Source: Phil1 sp964487565 | GTDB taxonomy: Bacteria > Bacillota > Clostridia > Christensenellales > CAG-138 | DNA: 64,000 nucleotides | Assembly (NCBI GenBank): GCA_964487565.1 | Contig: CAZARN010000006.1 | Location: 90,445 to 154,444, forward strand | Direction: 5' to 3' | In this document: positions 8,435 to 17,300 of the stretch, piece after piece | Layout of the letters: the number at the start of each line of letters is the position of its first letter | How positions within the stretch are numbered: the stretch's first letter is position 1 | Made by a program: the position numbers and the translations under genes | Notes under the pieces: generated by a model | Told to the model about the DNA's origin: nothing | Databases searched by the model: none | Seen by the model: the letters and a program-made list of their open reading frames with translations, nothing else

Positions 8435-8454
8435 TGCGCCCACTCCCTTTGCTT

Positions 8455-10218
8455 TTATTTGTATCTCGTAAGTTTTATTTGCAGTTTGTTTATCTGTTCA
8501 ATCATTTCCATGTTTTTGCTGTTGTTGTACTCATCGGTAAGTTCCTTTATCCGCTGCTCGATTTCGCGCCGCACAAGCGTTTTTATACAGTCATCCGCAA
8601 CAGTTTCGGCGTTGTCCGCAATGGAATCATCGGCAAATACCGATGCGGCGGCGTCCGGGTCCTTAAGGCCCGCGATCAGCGACGGCATGTCCGGCGAGGC
8701 GTTCCCCCCGGCATACGCCAACAAAATCGCCTCGGCAAACTCCGCAAGGCCTGGGTTTGTGAACGCCACGTTTTCCGCCGCCATTCTCGCGCTCACATGT
8801 GCTGCCGCCTCGGCGCTGCCAAGCATACACGCGGCAAGCGTTCGCTCGGTCTTATCCGTCTCAGGAAGCATCTCTGCGTCCCGCCTGCTCCTAGTATTCC
8901 GGATTTTTCCAACGGTATTCTCAGTCGCCCCGGCGGCAACTCCGCACTGCGCGCGGATGGTATCCTCGGGAATACCTGTTTTTCTTGCAACGAACGGAAT
9001 ATAGCGGTCCTTCTCCACAGGCTGCAGCGTGCCTATGAAAGCGCAGGCCTTCACGGCGAAAGCTTCACGCCCGTTCTCACTCATCAGATCAAAGCTTTCC
9101 GCCATGTTTGCAAGGCGGAAACCGTTTCCGGTCATCGCCGTGTCACGCAGCTTAAGGAAGGCATTTTTCCCGTACTTTCGCACATAATCATCCGGATCAA
9201 GATCGTCCGGGATTTTGATCACGCGCACGTCAAGTCCTTCGTGACCCAGAATATCGATACCTCTGAGCGTGGCGTTCTGACCGGCGCTGTCCCCGTCATA
9301 GCACAGGAACACTTTATCTGTGAAGCGCTTCACCAGCCTAGCCTGAGACTGTGTCATCGCAGTGCCCAGCGAAGCCACTGCATTTGATATGCCTGCCGCA
9401 TGGAGGCTTATCACATCCATATAGCCTTCAACCATGATCAGCTCTCCCTTGAGGCCTTTCTGCATATTCATGGCATATAGGTTATTGCGTTTGTTGTATA
9501 TGGGCGTATCGCCGGTGTTGATGTACTTAGGCTGCTCGTCCTTCTTGAGCGTGCGCGCACCAAAGCCAAGCACACGTCCGTTGGTGGCAATTATGGGATA
9601 AATCAGCCGTCCCCGGTATGCGTCATAGCAGCCGTCCCCTGCTTTGTTGCGTATCGCAACGCCCGCGTCTATAAGCTCCCTGTCCGTAAAGCCCTTCTTC
9701 TTCAAGTATCCGGAAACTTCATCCCATGAATCCGGTGCGAACCCGAGGCCGAAGCGCACAACGGTTTCCCATTCAACGCCTCTTTTTTTCAGATATTTTC
9801 TCGCCTGCTCTCCTGCGTCGCTTTTCAATTTTTCATGATAAAAGCGCGCAGCAGCCTTGCAAACCGCATAAAGCTTGTCCTTATATGCCCGCTCGGCACG
9901 CAATTTTTCATCGTTTATCTCATCCGGAAGCTCCATTCCGGCCCGCTGGGCAAGCATCGTGACCGCTTCTGAAAAAGAGACCTTTTCAACCTTCATCACA
10001 AGGTTTATCACCCCGCCGCCGGCATGACAGCCGAAGCAATAAAACATCTGCTTCTCGCTTTGCACGGAAAACGACGGCGTCTTTTCATTGTGGAGCGGAC
10101 AGCATCCCCAGAAACGTCCGCCCTTTGGAGAAAGAGCTGTATAATCCGAAGCGACGGATACAATATCGGTTTTGGCAAGGAGCTCGTTGAGCCATTCTTC
10201 AGGGAAGTTCGACATCAT
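8455..10218 (-). CDS. dnaG: DNA primase
   Basis: Makes RNA primers for replication. The 587 residues show the N-terminal CHC2-type zinc finger (CCPLHNEKTPSF then YCFGCHAGG, residues about 40-65), the TOPRIM core near residues 255-340 with VEGYMDVISLH and CYDGDSAGQNA, and a C-terminal helicase-interaction region ending in helical, charged sequence. Two ATGs start the gene (10218 and 10215); AAAGGAG lies 4 or 7 bases upstream. The neighbour order dnaG-rpoD is the classic macromolecular synthesis operon, here preceded by dgt rather than rpsU. Confidence 0.96.
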   Translation of the reverse strand: MMSNFPEEWLNELLAKTDIVSVASDYTALSPKGGRFWGCCPLHNEKTPSFSVQSEKQMFYCFGCHAGGGVINLVMKVEKVSFSEAVTMLAQRAGMELPDEINDEKLRAERAYKDKLYAVCKAAARFYHEKLKSDAGEQARKYLKKRGVEWETVVRFGLGFAPDSWDEVSGYLKKKGFTDRELIDAGVAIRNKAGDGCYDAYRGRLIYPIIATNGRVLGFGARTLKKDEQPKYINTGDTPIYNKRNNLYAMNMQKGLKGELIMVEGYMDVISLHAAGISNAVASLGTAMTQSQARLVKRFTDKVFLCYDGDSAGQNATLRGIDILGHEGLDVRVIKIPDDLDPDDYVRKYGKNAFLKLRDTAMTGNGFRLANMAESFDLMSENGREAFAVKACAFIGTLQPVEKDRYIPFVARKTGIPEDTIRAQCGVAAGATENTVGKIRNTRSRRDAEMLPETDKTERTLAACMLGSAEAAAHVSARMAAENVAFTNPGLAEFAEAILLAYAGGNASPDMPSLIAGLKDPDAAASVFADDSIADNAETVADDCIKTLVRREIEQRIKELTDEYNNSKNMEMIEQINKLQIKLTRYK

Positions 10219-10294
10219 ACCGCTCCTTTCTCAAAATTCCGTAAGTTGATATTTTCCACGAAAAATCAACAATTCCTGCTTCGGTTAAAAAATA

Positions 10295-11314
10295 TCAAAC
10301 CCATTCTCTCGGCACAAACCTGTTCTCATAATCGTTGACGGCGTATCTGTCCGTCATACAGGCGATATAATCAGCCGCAACGCGCTCTTTCCCATCCTCG
10401 TCTATGAACTTGGTAAAGTCATCCGGCAAAAGGTCAAGGTGCGCAAGATAATACTTGTAAAGCTGCTCGACAACATGCTTTCCCTTGCCTTCCTCGCGCT
10501 TGGCCGCAGCGTTCAGATAAACATGGTCGAACATATATGAGCGGAGTTTCAAAAATTTCTCTTTAACATCCTGCGACATGATTATATCGTTTTTGCCATA
10601 CGAGCCGTAAACCACGTCGAGTATCAGCGTGTTTATCCTTTTACCGTGCGAATGTCCGAGGATCTCCGTACAGTCGTCCGGAAGCTCTTCCTCGGTTATT
10701 ACGCCCGCGCGTATGCCGTCATCAATATCATGATTTATATAGGCGATCCTGTCCGACAGGCTGACTATCTTTCCTTCAAGCGTCAACGGAACGCCGCCGC
10801 CGGAATGGTTGAGAATGCCGTCGCGCACCTCAAATGTCAGGTTCAGGCCTTCGCCCTCGTTCTCAAGCTTTTCGACGACCCTGAGGCTTTGCACGTTATG
10901 TTCGAAACCTCCCGGCACCAGATCATTGAGAACGCTTTCGCCGGCATGGCCGAACGGCGTGTGTCCGAGATCATGCCCCAGTGCGATCGCTTCGGTAAGG
11001 TCTTCGTTGAGGCGCAGGCCGCGCGCGATCGTGCGCGCGATCTGACTGACCTCAAGCGTATGCGTGAGACGGGTGCGGTAATGATCCCCTGCCGGCGAAA
11101 GGAACACCTGCGTCTTATGTTTCAGCCTTCTGAATGATTTGCAATGGATTATCCTGTCGCGGTCCCTTTGGAAATCCGTGCGCAGCGGGCATGGATCGAT
11201 AGGTTTCTCACGCCCGCGAGTATTTCTTGAAAGTGTAGCATAAGGCGAAAGCGTGTCCGCTTCAAGCTGTTCAACATGCTCCCTCATGAACCCTCTCGTA
11301 ATATCGTCTTCCAT
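10295..11314 (-). CDS. dgt: Deoxyguanosine triphosphate triphosphohydrolase-like HD protein
   Basis: A 339-residue HD-domain phosphohydrolase of the dNTPase family, which splits dGTP (or other dNTPs) into nucleoside and triphosphate. Metal-binding motifs are clear: the first His-Arg part in HCKSFRRLKHKTQVF, the central GHDLGHTPFGH with the HD pair, and a later SDRIAYINHDIDD. The short form (about 340 residues) fits the type 2 subfamily often found before dnaG in Firmicutes. ATG at 11314 is chosen because GGAGG stands 6 bases upstream; the frame is open 31 codons further without a ribosome site. Substrate specificity is inferred only. Confidence 0.9.
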   Translation of the reverse strand: MEDDITRGFMREHVEQLEADTLSPYATLSRNTRGREKPIDPCPLRTDFQRDRDRIIHCKSFRRLKHKTQVFLSPAGDHYRTRLTHTLEVSQIARTIARGLRLNEDLTEAIALGHDLGHTPFGHAGESVLNDLVPGGFEHNVQSLRVVEKLENEGEGLNLTFEVRDGILNHSGGGVPLTLEGKIVSLSDRIAYINHDIDDGIRAGVITEEELPDDCTEILGHSHGKRINTLILDVVYGSYGKNDIIMSQDVKEKFLKLRSYMFDHVYLNAAAKREEGKGKHVVEQLYKYYLAHLDLLPDDFTKFIDEDGKERVAADYIACMTDRYAVNDYENRFVPREWV

Positions 11315-11407
11315 GCTTTGCCTCCGATATATTTGTATTATTGGCGTTATTTTCTTCGTTTTTTTGCAAAATCCTTTTTTATGGTCAAAAAAACCTTTCT
11401 GCACCAT

Positions 11408-11438
11408 AAAAACAGCCTCCGCATGAAGCGGAGGCTGT
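11408..11438 (-). terminator. Terminator after rpsI
   Basis: Perfect 11-bp stem (11412-11422 with 11428-11438), 5-base loop, five T on the minus strand after it. Ends the rplM-rpsI transcript 18 bases past the rpsI stop. Confidence 0.92.
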
Positions 11439-11455
11439 ATGAGCGCAAAACAAAG

Positions 11456-11851
11456 TTAACGCTTGCTGAACTGCGGTGCGCGACGTGCGGCCTTGAGGCC
11501 GTACTTCTTTCTTTCCTTCATTCTCTGGTCACGGGTCAGATAACCGGCCTTTTTAAGGGCGGAACGAAGCTCCGGATCTGCGATGAGCAGAGCGCGGGCT
11601 ATGCCGTGACGGATTGCACCGGCCTGACCGGTCGTGCCGCCGCCGTGAACGTTGGCAACCACGTCGAACTTCGCTGAGGTCTCAGTGAGCACAAGGGGCT
11701 CACGGACGATCATCTTGAGGGTCTCATGTCCGAAATAATCCTCAAGGTCGCGCTTGTTGACGGTGATGGCGCCGGTTCCGGGGAGCAGACGAACGCGGGC
11801 AACGGATGACTTACGTCTTCCGGTTCCGAGATACTGAGTGATGTTTGCCAT
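11456..11851 (-). CDS. rpsI: Ribosomal protein S9
   Basis: A 131-residue small-subunit protein whose C-terminal tail reaches the P-site tRNA. Start MANITQYLGTGRRKSSVARV, the GGGTTGQAGAIRHGIARAL core and the basic C-terminus ending in the conserved FSKR are diagnostic. GGAGATAAG-type ribosome site upstream. It lies 18 bases after rplM, the usual pair. Confidence 0.98.
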   Translation of the reverse strand: MANITQYLGTGRRKSSVARVRLLPGTGAITVNKRDLEDYFGHETLKMIVREPLVLTETSAKFDVVANVHGGGTTGQAGAIRHGIARALLIADPELRSALKKAGYLTRDQRMKERKKYGLKAARRAPQFSKR

Positions 11852-11869
11852 AATCTTATCTCCTTCCCC

Positions 11870-12301
11870 TTACTTGAGCACGAGCGTCTCGGGCATCTGG
11901 GCGGCATGATCATGCTCCGGTCCTGCATAAATGCGGACCTTCTTGAGCATCTTGCTGCCGAGGGGACCCTTGGGCATCATGCGGCGGATCGCCTCATATA
12001 CGGCGAACTCAGGCTTCTTCGCGAGAAGATCGCGATAAGGAACCTCTTTAAGTCCTCCGGGATAACCTGTGTGATGTCTGTAAAGTTTCTGATCGAGCTT
12101 ACGTCCGGTAAGCCTGACCTTGTCCGCGTTGATGATGATGACGAAATCGCCTGTGTCAACATGCGGAGTATATATGGGCTTGTTTTTCCCGCGCAGTATA
12201 GCGGCAACCTGTGAAGCAAGACGACCGAGCACCATGTCGTTCGCATCAACAACATACCACTTACGCTCGAGGGTTTCGCCCTTTGCCATATAGGTCTTCA
12301 T
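11870..12301 (-). CDS. rplM: Ribosomal protein L13
   Basis: A 143-residue large-subunit protein, assembled early. The YVVDANDMVLGRLASQVA start region, the YTPHVDTGDFVIIINADK core, HHTGYPGG and the C-terminal RMMPKGPLGSKMLKKVRIY are diagnostic. ATG at 12301 has GGAGG 7 bases upstream; the open frame extends 26 codons further into the leader and is not coding. A consensus promoter and a roughly 100-base leader precede it. Confidence 0.98.
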   Translation of the reverse strand: MKTYMAKGETLERKWYVVDANDMVLGRLASQVAAILRGKNKPIYTPHVDTGDFVIIINADKVRLTGRKLDQKLYRHHTGYPGGLKEVPYRDLLAKKPEFAVYEAIRRMMPKGPLGSKMLKKVRIYAGPEHDHAAQMPETLVLK

Positions 12302-12402
12302 GGCTAATCCTCCTGAAGGTAATAATTTGATGATCGCTCGCGCAGAAAGTCTCCATGCCGCCGGGGCTAGTGGCTGCATACATCCATCCTGCAGAACACG
12401 CG
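12302..12402 (-). promoter_or_regulatory. Structured mRNA leader before rplM
   Basis: About 100 bases between the expected transcription start and the start codon, with several possible short stems (for example CTGCA with TGCAG, and CGCG with CGCG near the two ends). L13 autoregulatory leaders are known in Firmicutes. Placement fits, but I cannot confirm the fold by eye. Confidence 0.35.
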
Positions 12403-12408
12403 GATATT

Positions 12409-12437
12409 ATTTTATCGAATCGAGCCTGACATGTCAA
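12409..12437 (-). promoter_or_regulatory. rplM-rpsI promoter
   Basis: TTGACA (12432-12437), 17-base spacer, TAAAAT (12409-12414). Confidence 0.85.
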
Positions 12438-12482
12438 GCGAAAAAGTGCCTGTTTGAGCGATTATTTTCAAATTTGTCCTCA

Positions 12483-12944
12483 TCAGGCCATATCGGGAAA
12501 GCCTGTCTGCCTCAACGCCTCATATAATACGATCGCCACGGCGTTTGACAGGTTCAGCGAGCGTCTCTCGTCAAGCATCGGAATGCGTATTGTGTCTTTC
12601 GCTCTTGATGCGAGAAGCGCTTGCCCGAGCCCGGCGGTTTCCTTGCCGAAAACGAGAAAGTCGCCATCGCTGTAGCTCACATCGCAATAGGAGCGCACGG
12701 CATGTGTTGATGTTAAATAAAAACGGCCTCCCGGATTCTTTTTCTCAACTTCTTCGTATGAGTCATAATAACTGACGTCGAGATACTTCCAGTAATCAAG
12801 TCCCGCGCGTTTGAGATGTTTGTCGTCAACCGAAAAGCCGAGCGGACGCACAAGATGCAGCCTTGCCCCCGTAATTGCGCAGGTACGCGATATATTGCCG
12901 GTGTTCTCGGGTATTTCGGGCTCGACAAGCACGATATTGAGCAT
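12483..12944 (-). CDS. trmL: tRNA (cytidine/uridine-34 2'-O)-methyltransferase
   Basis: A 153-residue SPOUT (trefoil-knot) methyltransferase that methylates the ribose of the wobble base in certain leucine tRNAs, using S-adenosylmethionine. Conserved segments: MLNIVLVEPEIPENTGNI at the start, FGKETAGL in the middle and the knot motif SLNLSNAVAIVLYEALRQ at the end. The short length without an extra domain is that of TrmL. GGGG lies upstream of the ATG. It follows the SleB-like gene by 12 bases and may be the last gene of the long topA operon. Confidence 0.92.
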   Translation of the reverse strand: MLNIVLVEPEIPENTGNISRTCAITGARLHLVRPLGFSVDDKHLKRAGLDYWKYLDVSYYDSYEEVEKKNPGGRFYLTSTHAVRSYCDVSYSDGDFLVFGKETAGLGQALLASRAKDTIRIPMLDERRSLNLSNAVAIVLYEALRQTGFPDMA

Positions 12945-12956
12945 ATTACACCCCTG

Positions 12957-13964
12957 TTATTTATAAAAGAAACTGTTACCGCCATATGTCGCATAATATG
13001 TAAATGCGCTCCATGACGTTCCCTTTGACGAAGACCTGAAATACAACACGTTTTCCGGCAACAGCATATCTCCGTTGACAAATATCTGTTTCACAGCCGC
13101 CACCGCCGTGGCAGACGGCGTGACGGAATATATGCTGTCATTGGCGACTGAAAACTGGTATTTCTGGAATATCACGCCTTTGACCGTATCGGGGAAGCCT
13201 GAGCTTTTTATTCTGTTATATATCACGTTTGCAACAGCCGCCTGTGCTTCAATCGAGCTGCCGTTTGCCTCCCTGTGCACGACCTGCGCGATAAGCATGA
13301 GCTCATCCGCGGTGAATCCGTTCGCGTCGGAAAACGATCCGTTCCCGGAAGGCTTTTGCGTCTGTGTCGGGGTCGAAGTCGGTTTTGCCGTGGCTGTCGA
13401 CTGCGGTTTGGGCGTCGCCGTTGCAGGTGAACCGAATTCGGCGAACTGCTTGAGCACATAACCTCGGTCATCATCGATCTTTATCCTGTACCAGTCTCCG
13501 CTTTCGCCTGTAATGGTTATTTTCGCGTTTCTGCCAAGCTCGCGGATGATATCGTATTTTGTCCCGGGGCCTTTGCGCATGTTGGCGCTTCCGGCGTTGA
13601 TATATCCGGCTTTATATTCGCTGTACTCGTCTATCTTATATTCATGTGTCGGCGAAGGAGACGGCTCGGCTGAAGCTGACGGCGTTGGTGAAGGCGTGAT
13701 TTCCGGCGTTGGTGAAGGCTTGTCCGGAGAAGGAGTTGCCGCCTGTACGGCGGTATGCACCTTGTAAGGCGTCGTGCTCACCGTCGGGCACGGCGTGATA
13801 TCGATCACCTCCGGCTGTTCCTCCTGCGCGGATTCGTTTTCAACAAGCGCAAGGCTGTCGAGCTCTTCCTGTGAATATATGTTCGCTGTATCCGCAACGG
13901 CCATGCAGCCTGTCAGCATGGCCATAATAAGCGGTAATACGAGTTGATGAACAAGTCGCTTCAC
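12957..13964 (-). CDS. Lipoprotein with SH3 domain and SleB-type cell wall hydrolase domain
   Basis: A 335-residue exported protein. The N-terminus ends in a lipobox (LTGC, Cys near residue 20), followed by a Pro/Ser/Thr-rich spacer, a bacterial SH3 domain (about 120-175, AGYINAGSANMRKGPGTKYD), a second low-complexity linker, and a C-terminal Hydrolase_2 (SleB/CwlJ) domain (about 220-335) beginning ADELMLIAQVVHREANG with its conserved Glu. This domain cuts spore cortex peptidoglycan in SleB, but vegetative wall roles are also known. Start is GTG, 4 bases after the hslU stop, with only a poor ribosome site, so translation may be coupled to hslU. Confidence 0.88.
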   Translation of the reverse strand: MKRLVHQLVLPLIMAMLTGCMAVADTANIYSQEELDSLALVENESAQEEQPEVIDITPCPTVSTTPYKVHTAVQAATPSPDKPSPTPEITPSPTPSASAEPSPSPTHEYKIDEYSEYKAGYINAGSANMRKGPGTKYDIIRELGRNAKITITGESGDWYRIKIDDDRGYVLKQFAEFGSPATATPKPQSTATAKPTSTPTQTQKPSGNGSFSDANGFTADELMLIAQVVHREANGSSIEAQAAVANVIYNRIKSSGFPDTVKGVIFQKYQFSVANDSIYSVTPSATAVAAVKQIFVNGDMLLPENVLYFRSSSKGTSWSAFTYYATYGGNSFFYK

Positions 13965-13968
13965 GGCT

Positions 13969-15357
13969 TTAGAGGATAAACCTGCCGAGGTCCTGCTCCT
14001 CGTACCGGCCGCTCATGCGTTCCTTCACATAAGCTTCGTCGATTGTGACTTTTGTGAGCGGATAGTCGCCGCCCGCATTGAAAGATATATCGTCAAGAAG
14101 GTTTTCGATTATCGTATGCAGTCGCCTCGCCCCGATGTTTTCCGAGGTTTCGTTCGCCGCATACGCAAGCTTCGCGATCTCCTCAAGCGCTCCGTCCGTG
14201 AACTCAAGGACGATATTATCGGTTTTGAGAAGAGCCGCATACTGTTTTATTATGGCGTGTTCAGGCTGTGAGAGGATACGCCTGTAATCCTCCACCGTAA
14301 GCGCGGCAAGATCCACCCTTATCGGAAAACGCCCCTGCAACTCCGGAATGAGGTCAGAGATCTTTGACACATGGAACGCACCGGCTGCAATAAAAAGCAT
14401 GTAATCGGTTTTGACAGGCCCGTATTTTGTGTTCACTGTGCATCCCTCAACGATCGGAAGGATATCCCTTTGCACGCCCTCGCGCGAAACATCAGGTCCC
14501 GATGAAGCATGCTGCGCGCCGGCTATCTTGTCGATCTCATCGATGAAAATTATACCGTCCTGTTCCGCTTTCTCGATTGCTTCCCTCGTCACCTCATCCA
14601 TATCGATGAGCTTTTCGGCTTCCTCCTGGGCGAGTATGCGGCGCGCTTCCTTCACTGTGACCTTGCGTTTTTTCTTCTTTGTCGGAAGTATTCCGCTCAT
14701 CATCTCGTTTAGATTTATGTCAATGCCCATGGCAAGCATCGCGTCGCTGCCGTTCTGGCTTTGCTCCACTTCAACTTCGATCAGCTCGTCTTCAAGAAGT
14801 CCGGCGCGCAGTCTTCCCGCAACCTCTTCGCGCTTTGTCATGTGACGCTGTTTCTCTTCTTCGGTAAGCTCCGGCTGGTCGTTCTCAGCACCCGCGCCAA
14901 GAAGAAGCTGTATGGGGTTCATCGTTTGCGCGGTGGTCTTTTTGCGCTCTATCGGAACGATCAGATCGATTATTTTCTGTTCCGCCGCGGCATCCGCAAC
15001 CATGCGTACCTCCGCCATCTTCTTGTCCTTGCACAGGCGTATTGACGCCTCCACAAGATCCCGTATCATGGAATCCACGTCGCGTCCGACATAACCGACC
15101 TCCGTGAATTTGGTGGCTTCAACCTTCACGAGCGGCGCATCGACAAGCTTGGCAAGCCTGCGTGCGATCTCGGTTTTGCCAACGCCCGTAGGGCCGACCA
15201 TAATGATGTTTTTTGGCGTGATCTCCTCGCGCAGCTCAGGTGCAAGCTTCGCGCGGCGATAGCGGTTTCTGAGCGCAATCGCGACGGCGCGCTTTGCTTC
15301 GTCCTGACCGATTATATATTTGTCGAGTGCTTCGACTGTTTCTTTGGGCGTCAGCAT
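13969..15357 (-). CDS. hslU: HslU (ClpY) ATPase of the HslUV protease
   Basis: An AAA+ unfoldase of 462 residues that feeds substrates to HslV. It has the start MLTPKETVEALDKYIIGQDEAK, Walker A GPTGVGKTE, the family-specific inserted I domain (about 110-230) and Walker B IIFIDEIDK, then GRFPIRVDL and sensor regions. The ATG overlaps the hslV stop (TGATG), so the frame further upstream is not used. Confidence 0.97.
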   Translation of the reverse strand: MLTPKETVEALDKYIIGQDEAKRAVAIALRNRYRRAKLAPELREEITPKNIIMVGPTGVGKTEIARRLAKLVDAPLVKVEATKFTEVGYVGRDVDSMIRDLVEASIRLCKDKKMAEVRMVADAAAEQKIIDLIVPIERKKTTAQTMNPIQLLLGAGAENDQPELTEEEKQRHMTKREEVAGRLRAGLLEDELIEVEVEQSQNGSDAMLAMGIDINLNEMMSGILPTKKKKRKVTVKEARRILAQEEAEKLIDMDEVTREAIEKAEQDGIIFIDEIDKIAGAQHASSGPDVSREGVQRDILPIVEGCTVNTKYGPVKTDYMLFIAAGAFHVSKISDLIPELQGRFPIRVDLAALTVEDYRRILSQPEHAIIKQYAALLKTDNIVLEFTDGALEEIAKLAYAANETSENIGARRLHTIIENLLDDISFNAGGDYPLTKVTIDEAYVKERMSGRYEEQDLGRFIL

Positions 15358-15890
15358 CAGACTTCCTCCACTGAAATATTCCCGTTTGTATAAACGCATA
15401 TACCGGATGCGATGATGAGCGACTTTTCAGCGATCTCCCGCGCGGTAAGCTGCGTGTTCTCCTTGAGCGCCTTTGCCGCTGCAAGCGCGTACATTCCGCC
15501 TGAGCCAATCGCAGCGATCCCGTCGTCAGGATCGATCACCTCTCCCGTGCCGGATACTATAAGAAGCTCCTGCGCGTCAGCGACGATAAGCATTGCCTGA
15601 AGCTGACGCATTGCCTTGTCGCTCCTCCATTCCTGAGCAAGCGATACCGCCGCCCGCTTGAGGCTGCCGCTGTACTGTTCAAGCTTCGCCTCAAATCTTT
15701 CGCAAAGCGAGAACGCATCCGCAACAGTGCCCGCAAAGCCCGTGACGACCTTGTCGTGATATATACGGCGAACCTTCTTCGCAGTATGCTTCATTATTGT
15801 TGTTTCGCCAAGCGTTACCTGACCGTCCCCTGCTACGGCACACTTTCCGTCGCGCTTTACTGCGATTATCGTTGTTCCCATCAATGGCAT
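15357..15890 (-). CDS. hslV: HslV (ClpQ) protease subunit
   Basis: Proteasome-like peptidase of 177 residues. The block GTTIIAVKRDGKCAVAGDGQ is the N-terminal nucleophile region. The active Thr lies after a short leader (MPLMG) rather than straight after Met, so processing of a few residues or a start at the second ATG (15881) is implied. AAAGGCGG lies 9 bases before the first ATG. hslU follows with overlapping stop and start. Confidence 0.96.
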   Translation of the reverse strand: MPLMGTTIIAVKRDGKCAVAGDGQVTLGETTIMKHTAKKVRRIYHDKVVTGFAGTVADAFSLCERFEAKLEQYSGSLKRAAVSLAQEWRSDKAMRQLQAMLIVADAQELLIVSGTGEVIDPDDGIAAIGSGGMYALAAAKALKENTQLTAREIAEKSLIIASGICVYTNGNISVEEV

Positions 15891-15974
15891 AAGATTTATC
15901 CGCCTTTCCTTTGAACAAATTCATGATATCACAAAAGAGCCTCATATTGGCCCGATTTCAAAATGCTTTACATT

Positions 15975-17300
15975 TTATTCGCAATCATGAGACATTTTTT
16001 CCGCAATATCATCGATAATTTTGAGCGAACGCCCCGCGATCGCGGCATAGCGCTCCTGCTTGTTGCGTATATGCTCACCGATGCCCTCGATTATACCGAA
16101 ATTTATGTTCATCGGCTGAAAATCGGCTCCGGCGTAGTGTGAAACATAGCATCCAAGCGCCCCCATCGCGGTCTTTGCCGTAAAATCGATTCTGTCAAGG
16201 CCCTTCAGCTGCCTTGCAAGGTCGATCCCGGCGATCATCCCTGACGCCGCGCTCTCGATATAGCCCTCAACGCCGGTCATCTGACCTGCAAAATACAGTT
16301 TCGGACGCGAAACCGTTTGGAATGAGCTGTCAAGCTTTCCGGGCGAATTTATGAATGTGTTCCTGTGCATCACGCCGTAACGCACATATTCCGCGTTTTC
16401 AAGTCCCGGAATTAAGCCGAAAACACGCTTTTGCTCCCCGAAAAGCAAATTAGTCTGGAATCCCACGATATTATAAAGCGTCCCGCAGGCATTGTCCCTG
16501 CGCAGCTGAACCACCGCATAAGGCCTTTTACCAGTGTGAGGGTCTGTCAGGCCTACAGGTTTGAGCGGCCCGTATGCAAGCGTTTGGGGGCCTCGTTTGG
16601 CCATAACCTCAACCGGCATACACCCTTCGAACACCTTAGGCGTTTCAAAATCGTGAAGCTGCGCGCTTTGAGCGCCCACGAGCGCGCTCACAAATGCGAA
16701 GTATTCATCCCTGTCCATCGGACAGTTGAGATAATCGCTGCCTCTGTCATAGCGCGAACCCTCGAACACCTTATCCATGTCTAGCGACTCCCGCGTGACA
16801 ACAGGCGCAACAGCATCGTAGAAATGGAGGCCTTCACCGAAAAAAGCCTCGATATCGGACAGAAGCGCTCCGTCGGTGAGCGGACCGGAAGCCACGATGC
16901 AGGAACCCTCCGGCAGCGTCTTTACTTCTTCCCCTATAACTGTTATGTTTGGATCGGATTTTATCCTTTGAGTAACAAGGGCCGAAAAACCGTCCCTGTC
17001 CACGGCAAGCGCGCCGCCGGCAGGCAGTCTTGTTTCATCCGCGCATTGCATGATCAGCGAACCGATCCGCCTCATTTCTTCCTTGATAAGACCGGCGCCG
17101 TTTTCAAGCCGGTCGCTGCGGAGCGAATTTGAGCAGACAAGCTCGGCGAAATCATCCAGCTGATGCGCCGGGCTGCGCCTTTGCGGTTTCATTTCATAAA
17201 GCGTGACCTTGATCCCCTGTCGCGCAAGCTGAAACGCGGCTTCGCATCCGGCAAGACCCGCGCCGATCACCGAAGCCTGCGGATCATTCCTGCTGCTCAT
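15975..17300 (-). CDS. trmFO: Methylenetetrahydrofolate-tRNA-(uracil-5-)-methyltransferase
   Basis: A flavoprotein of 441 residues that makes ribothymidine at U54 of tRNA with a carbon from methylene-THF. It shows the FAD-binding VIGAGLAGCEAAFQLA near the start, the ELVCSNSLRSD segment with one conserved Cys, DYLNCPMDRDEY with the second, and FAGQMTGVEGYIESAASG near the C-terminus. The ATG at 17300 overlaps the topA 3' end by 17 bases. The topA-trmFO-hslV-hslU order is standard in Firmicutes. Confidence 0.96.
   Translation of the reverse strand: MSSRNDPQASVIGAGLAGCEAAFQLARQGIKVTLYEMKPQRRSPAHQLDDFAELVCSNSLRSDRLENGAGLIKEEMRRIGSLIMQCADETRLPAGGALAVDRDGFSALVTQRIKSDPNITVIGEEVKTLPEGSCIVASGPLTDGALLSDIEAFFGEGLHFYDAVAPVVTRESLDMDKVFEGSRYDRGSDYLNCPMDRDEYFAFVSALVGAQSAQLHDFETPKVFEGCMPVEVMAKRGPQTLAYGPLKPVGLTDPHTGKRPYAVVQLRRDNACGTLYNIVGFQTNLLFGEQKRVFGLIPGLENAEYVRYGVMHRNTFINSPGKLDSSFQTVSRPKLYFAGQMTGVEGYIESAASGMIAGIDLARQLKGLDRIDFTAKTAMGALGCYVSHYAGADFQPMNINFGIIEGIGEHIRNKQERYAAIAGRSLKIIDDIAEKMSHDCE

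Noticed and set aside
8411..8443. ATG 8413 and GTG 8443 as rpoD starts
   Set aside because: ATG has no ribosome site and GTG overlaps it; TTG 8434 has the best spacing, though proof is lacking.
10240..10275. Imperfect GTTGAT.../...ATCAAC hairpin between dgt and dnaG
   Set aside because: Bulged AT-rich stem without a T tract; probably no terminator, since dgt-dnaG-rpoD look like one operon.
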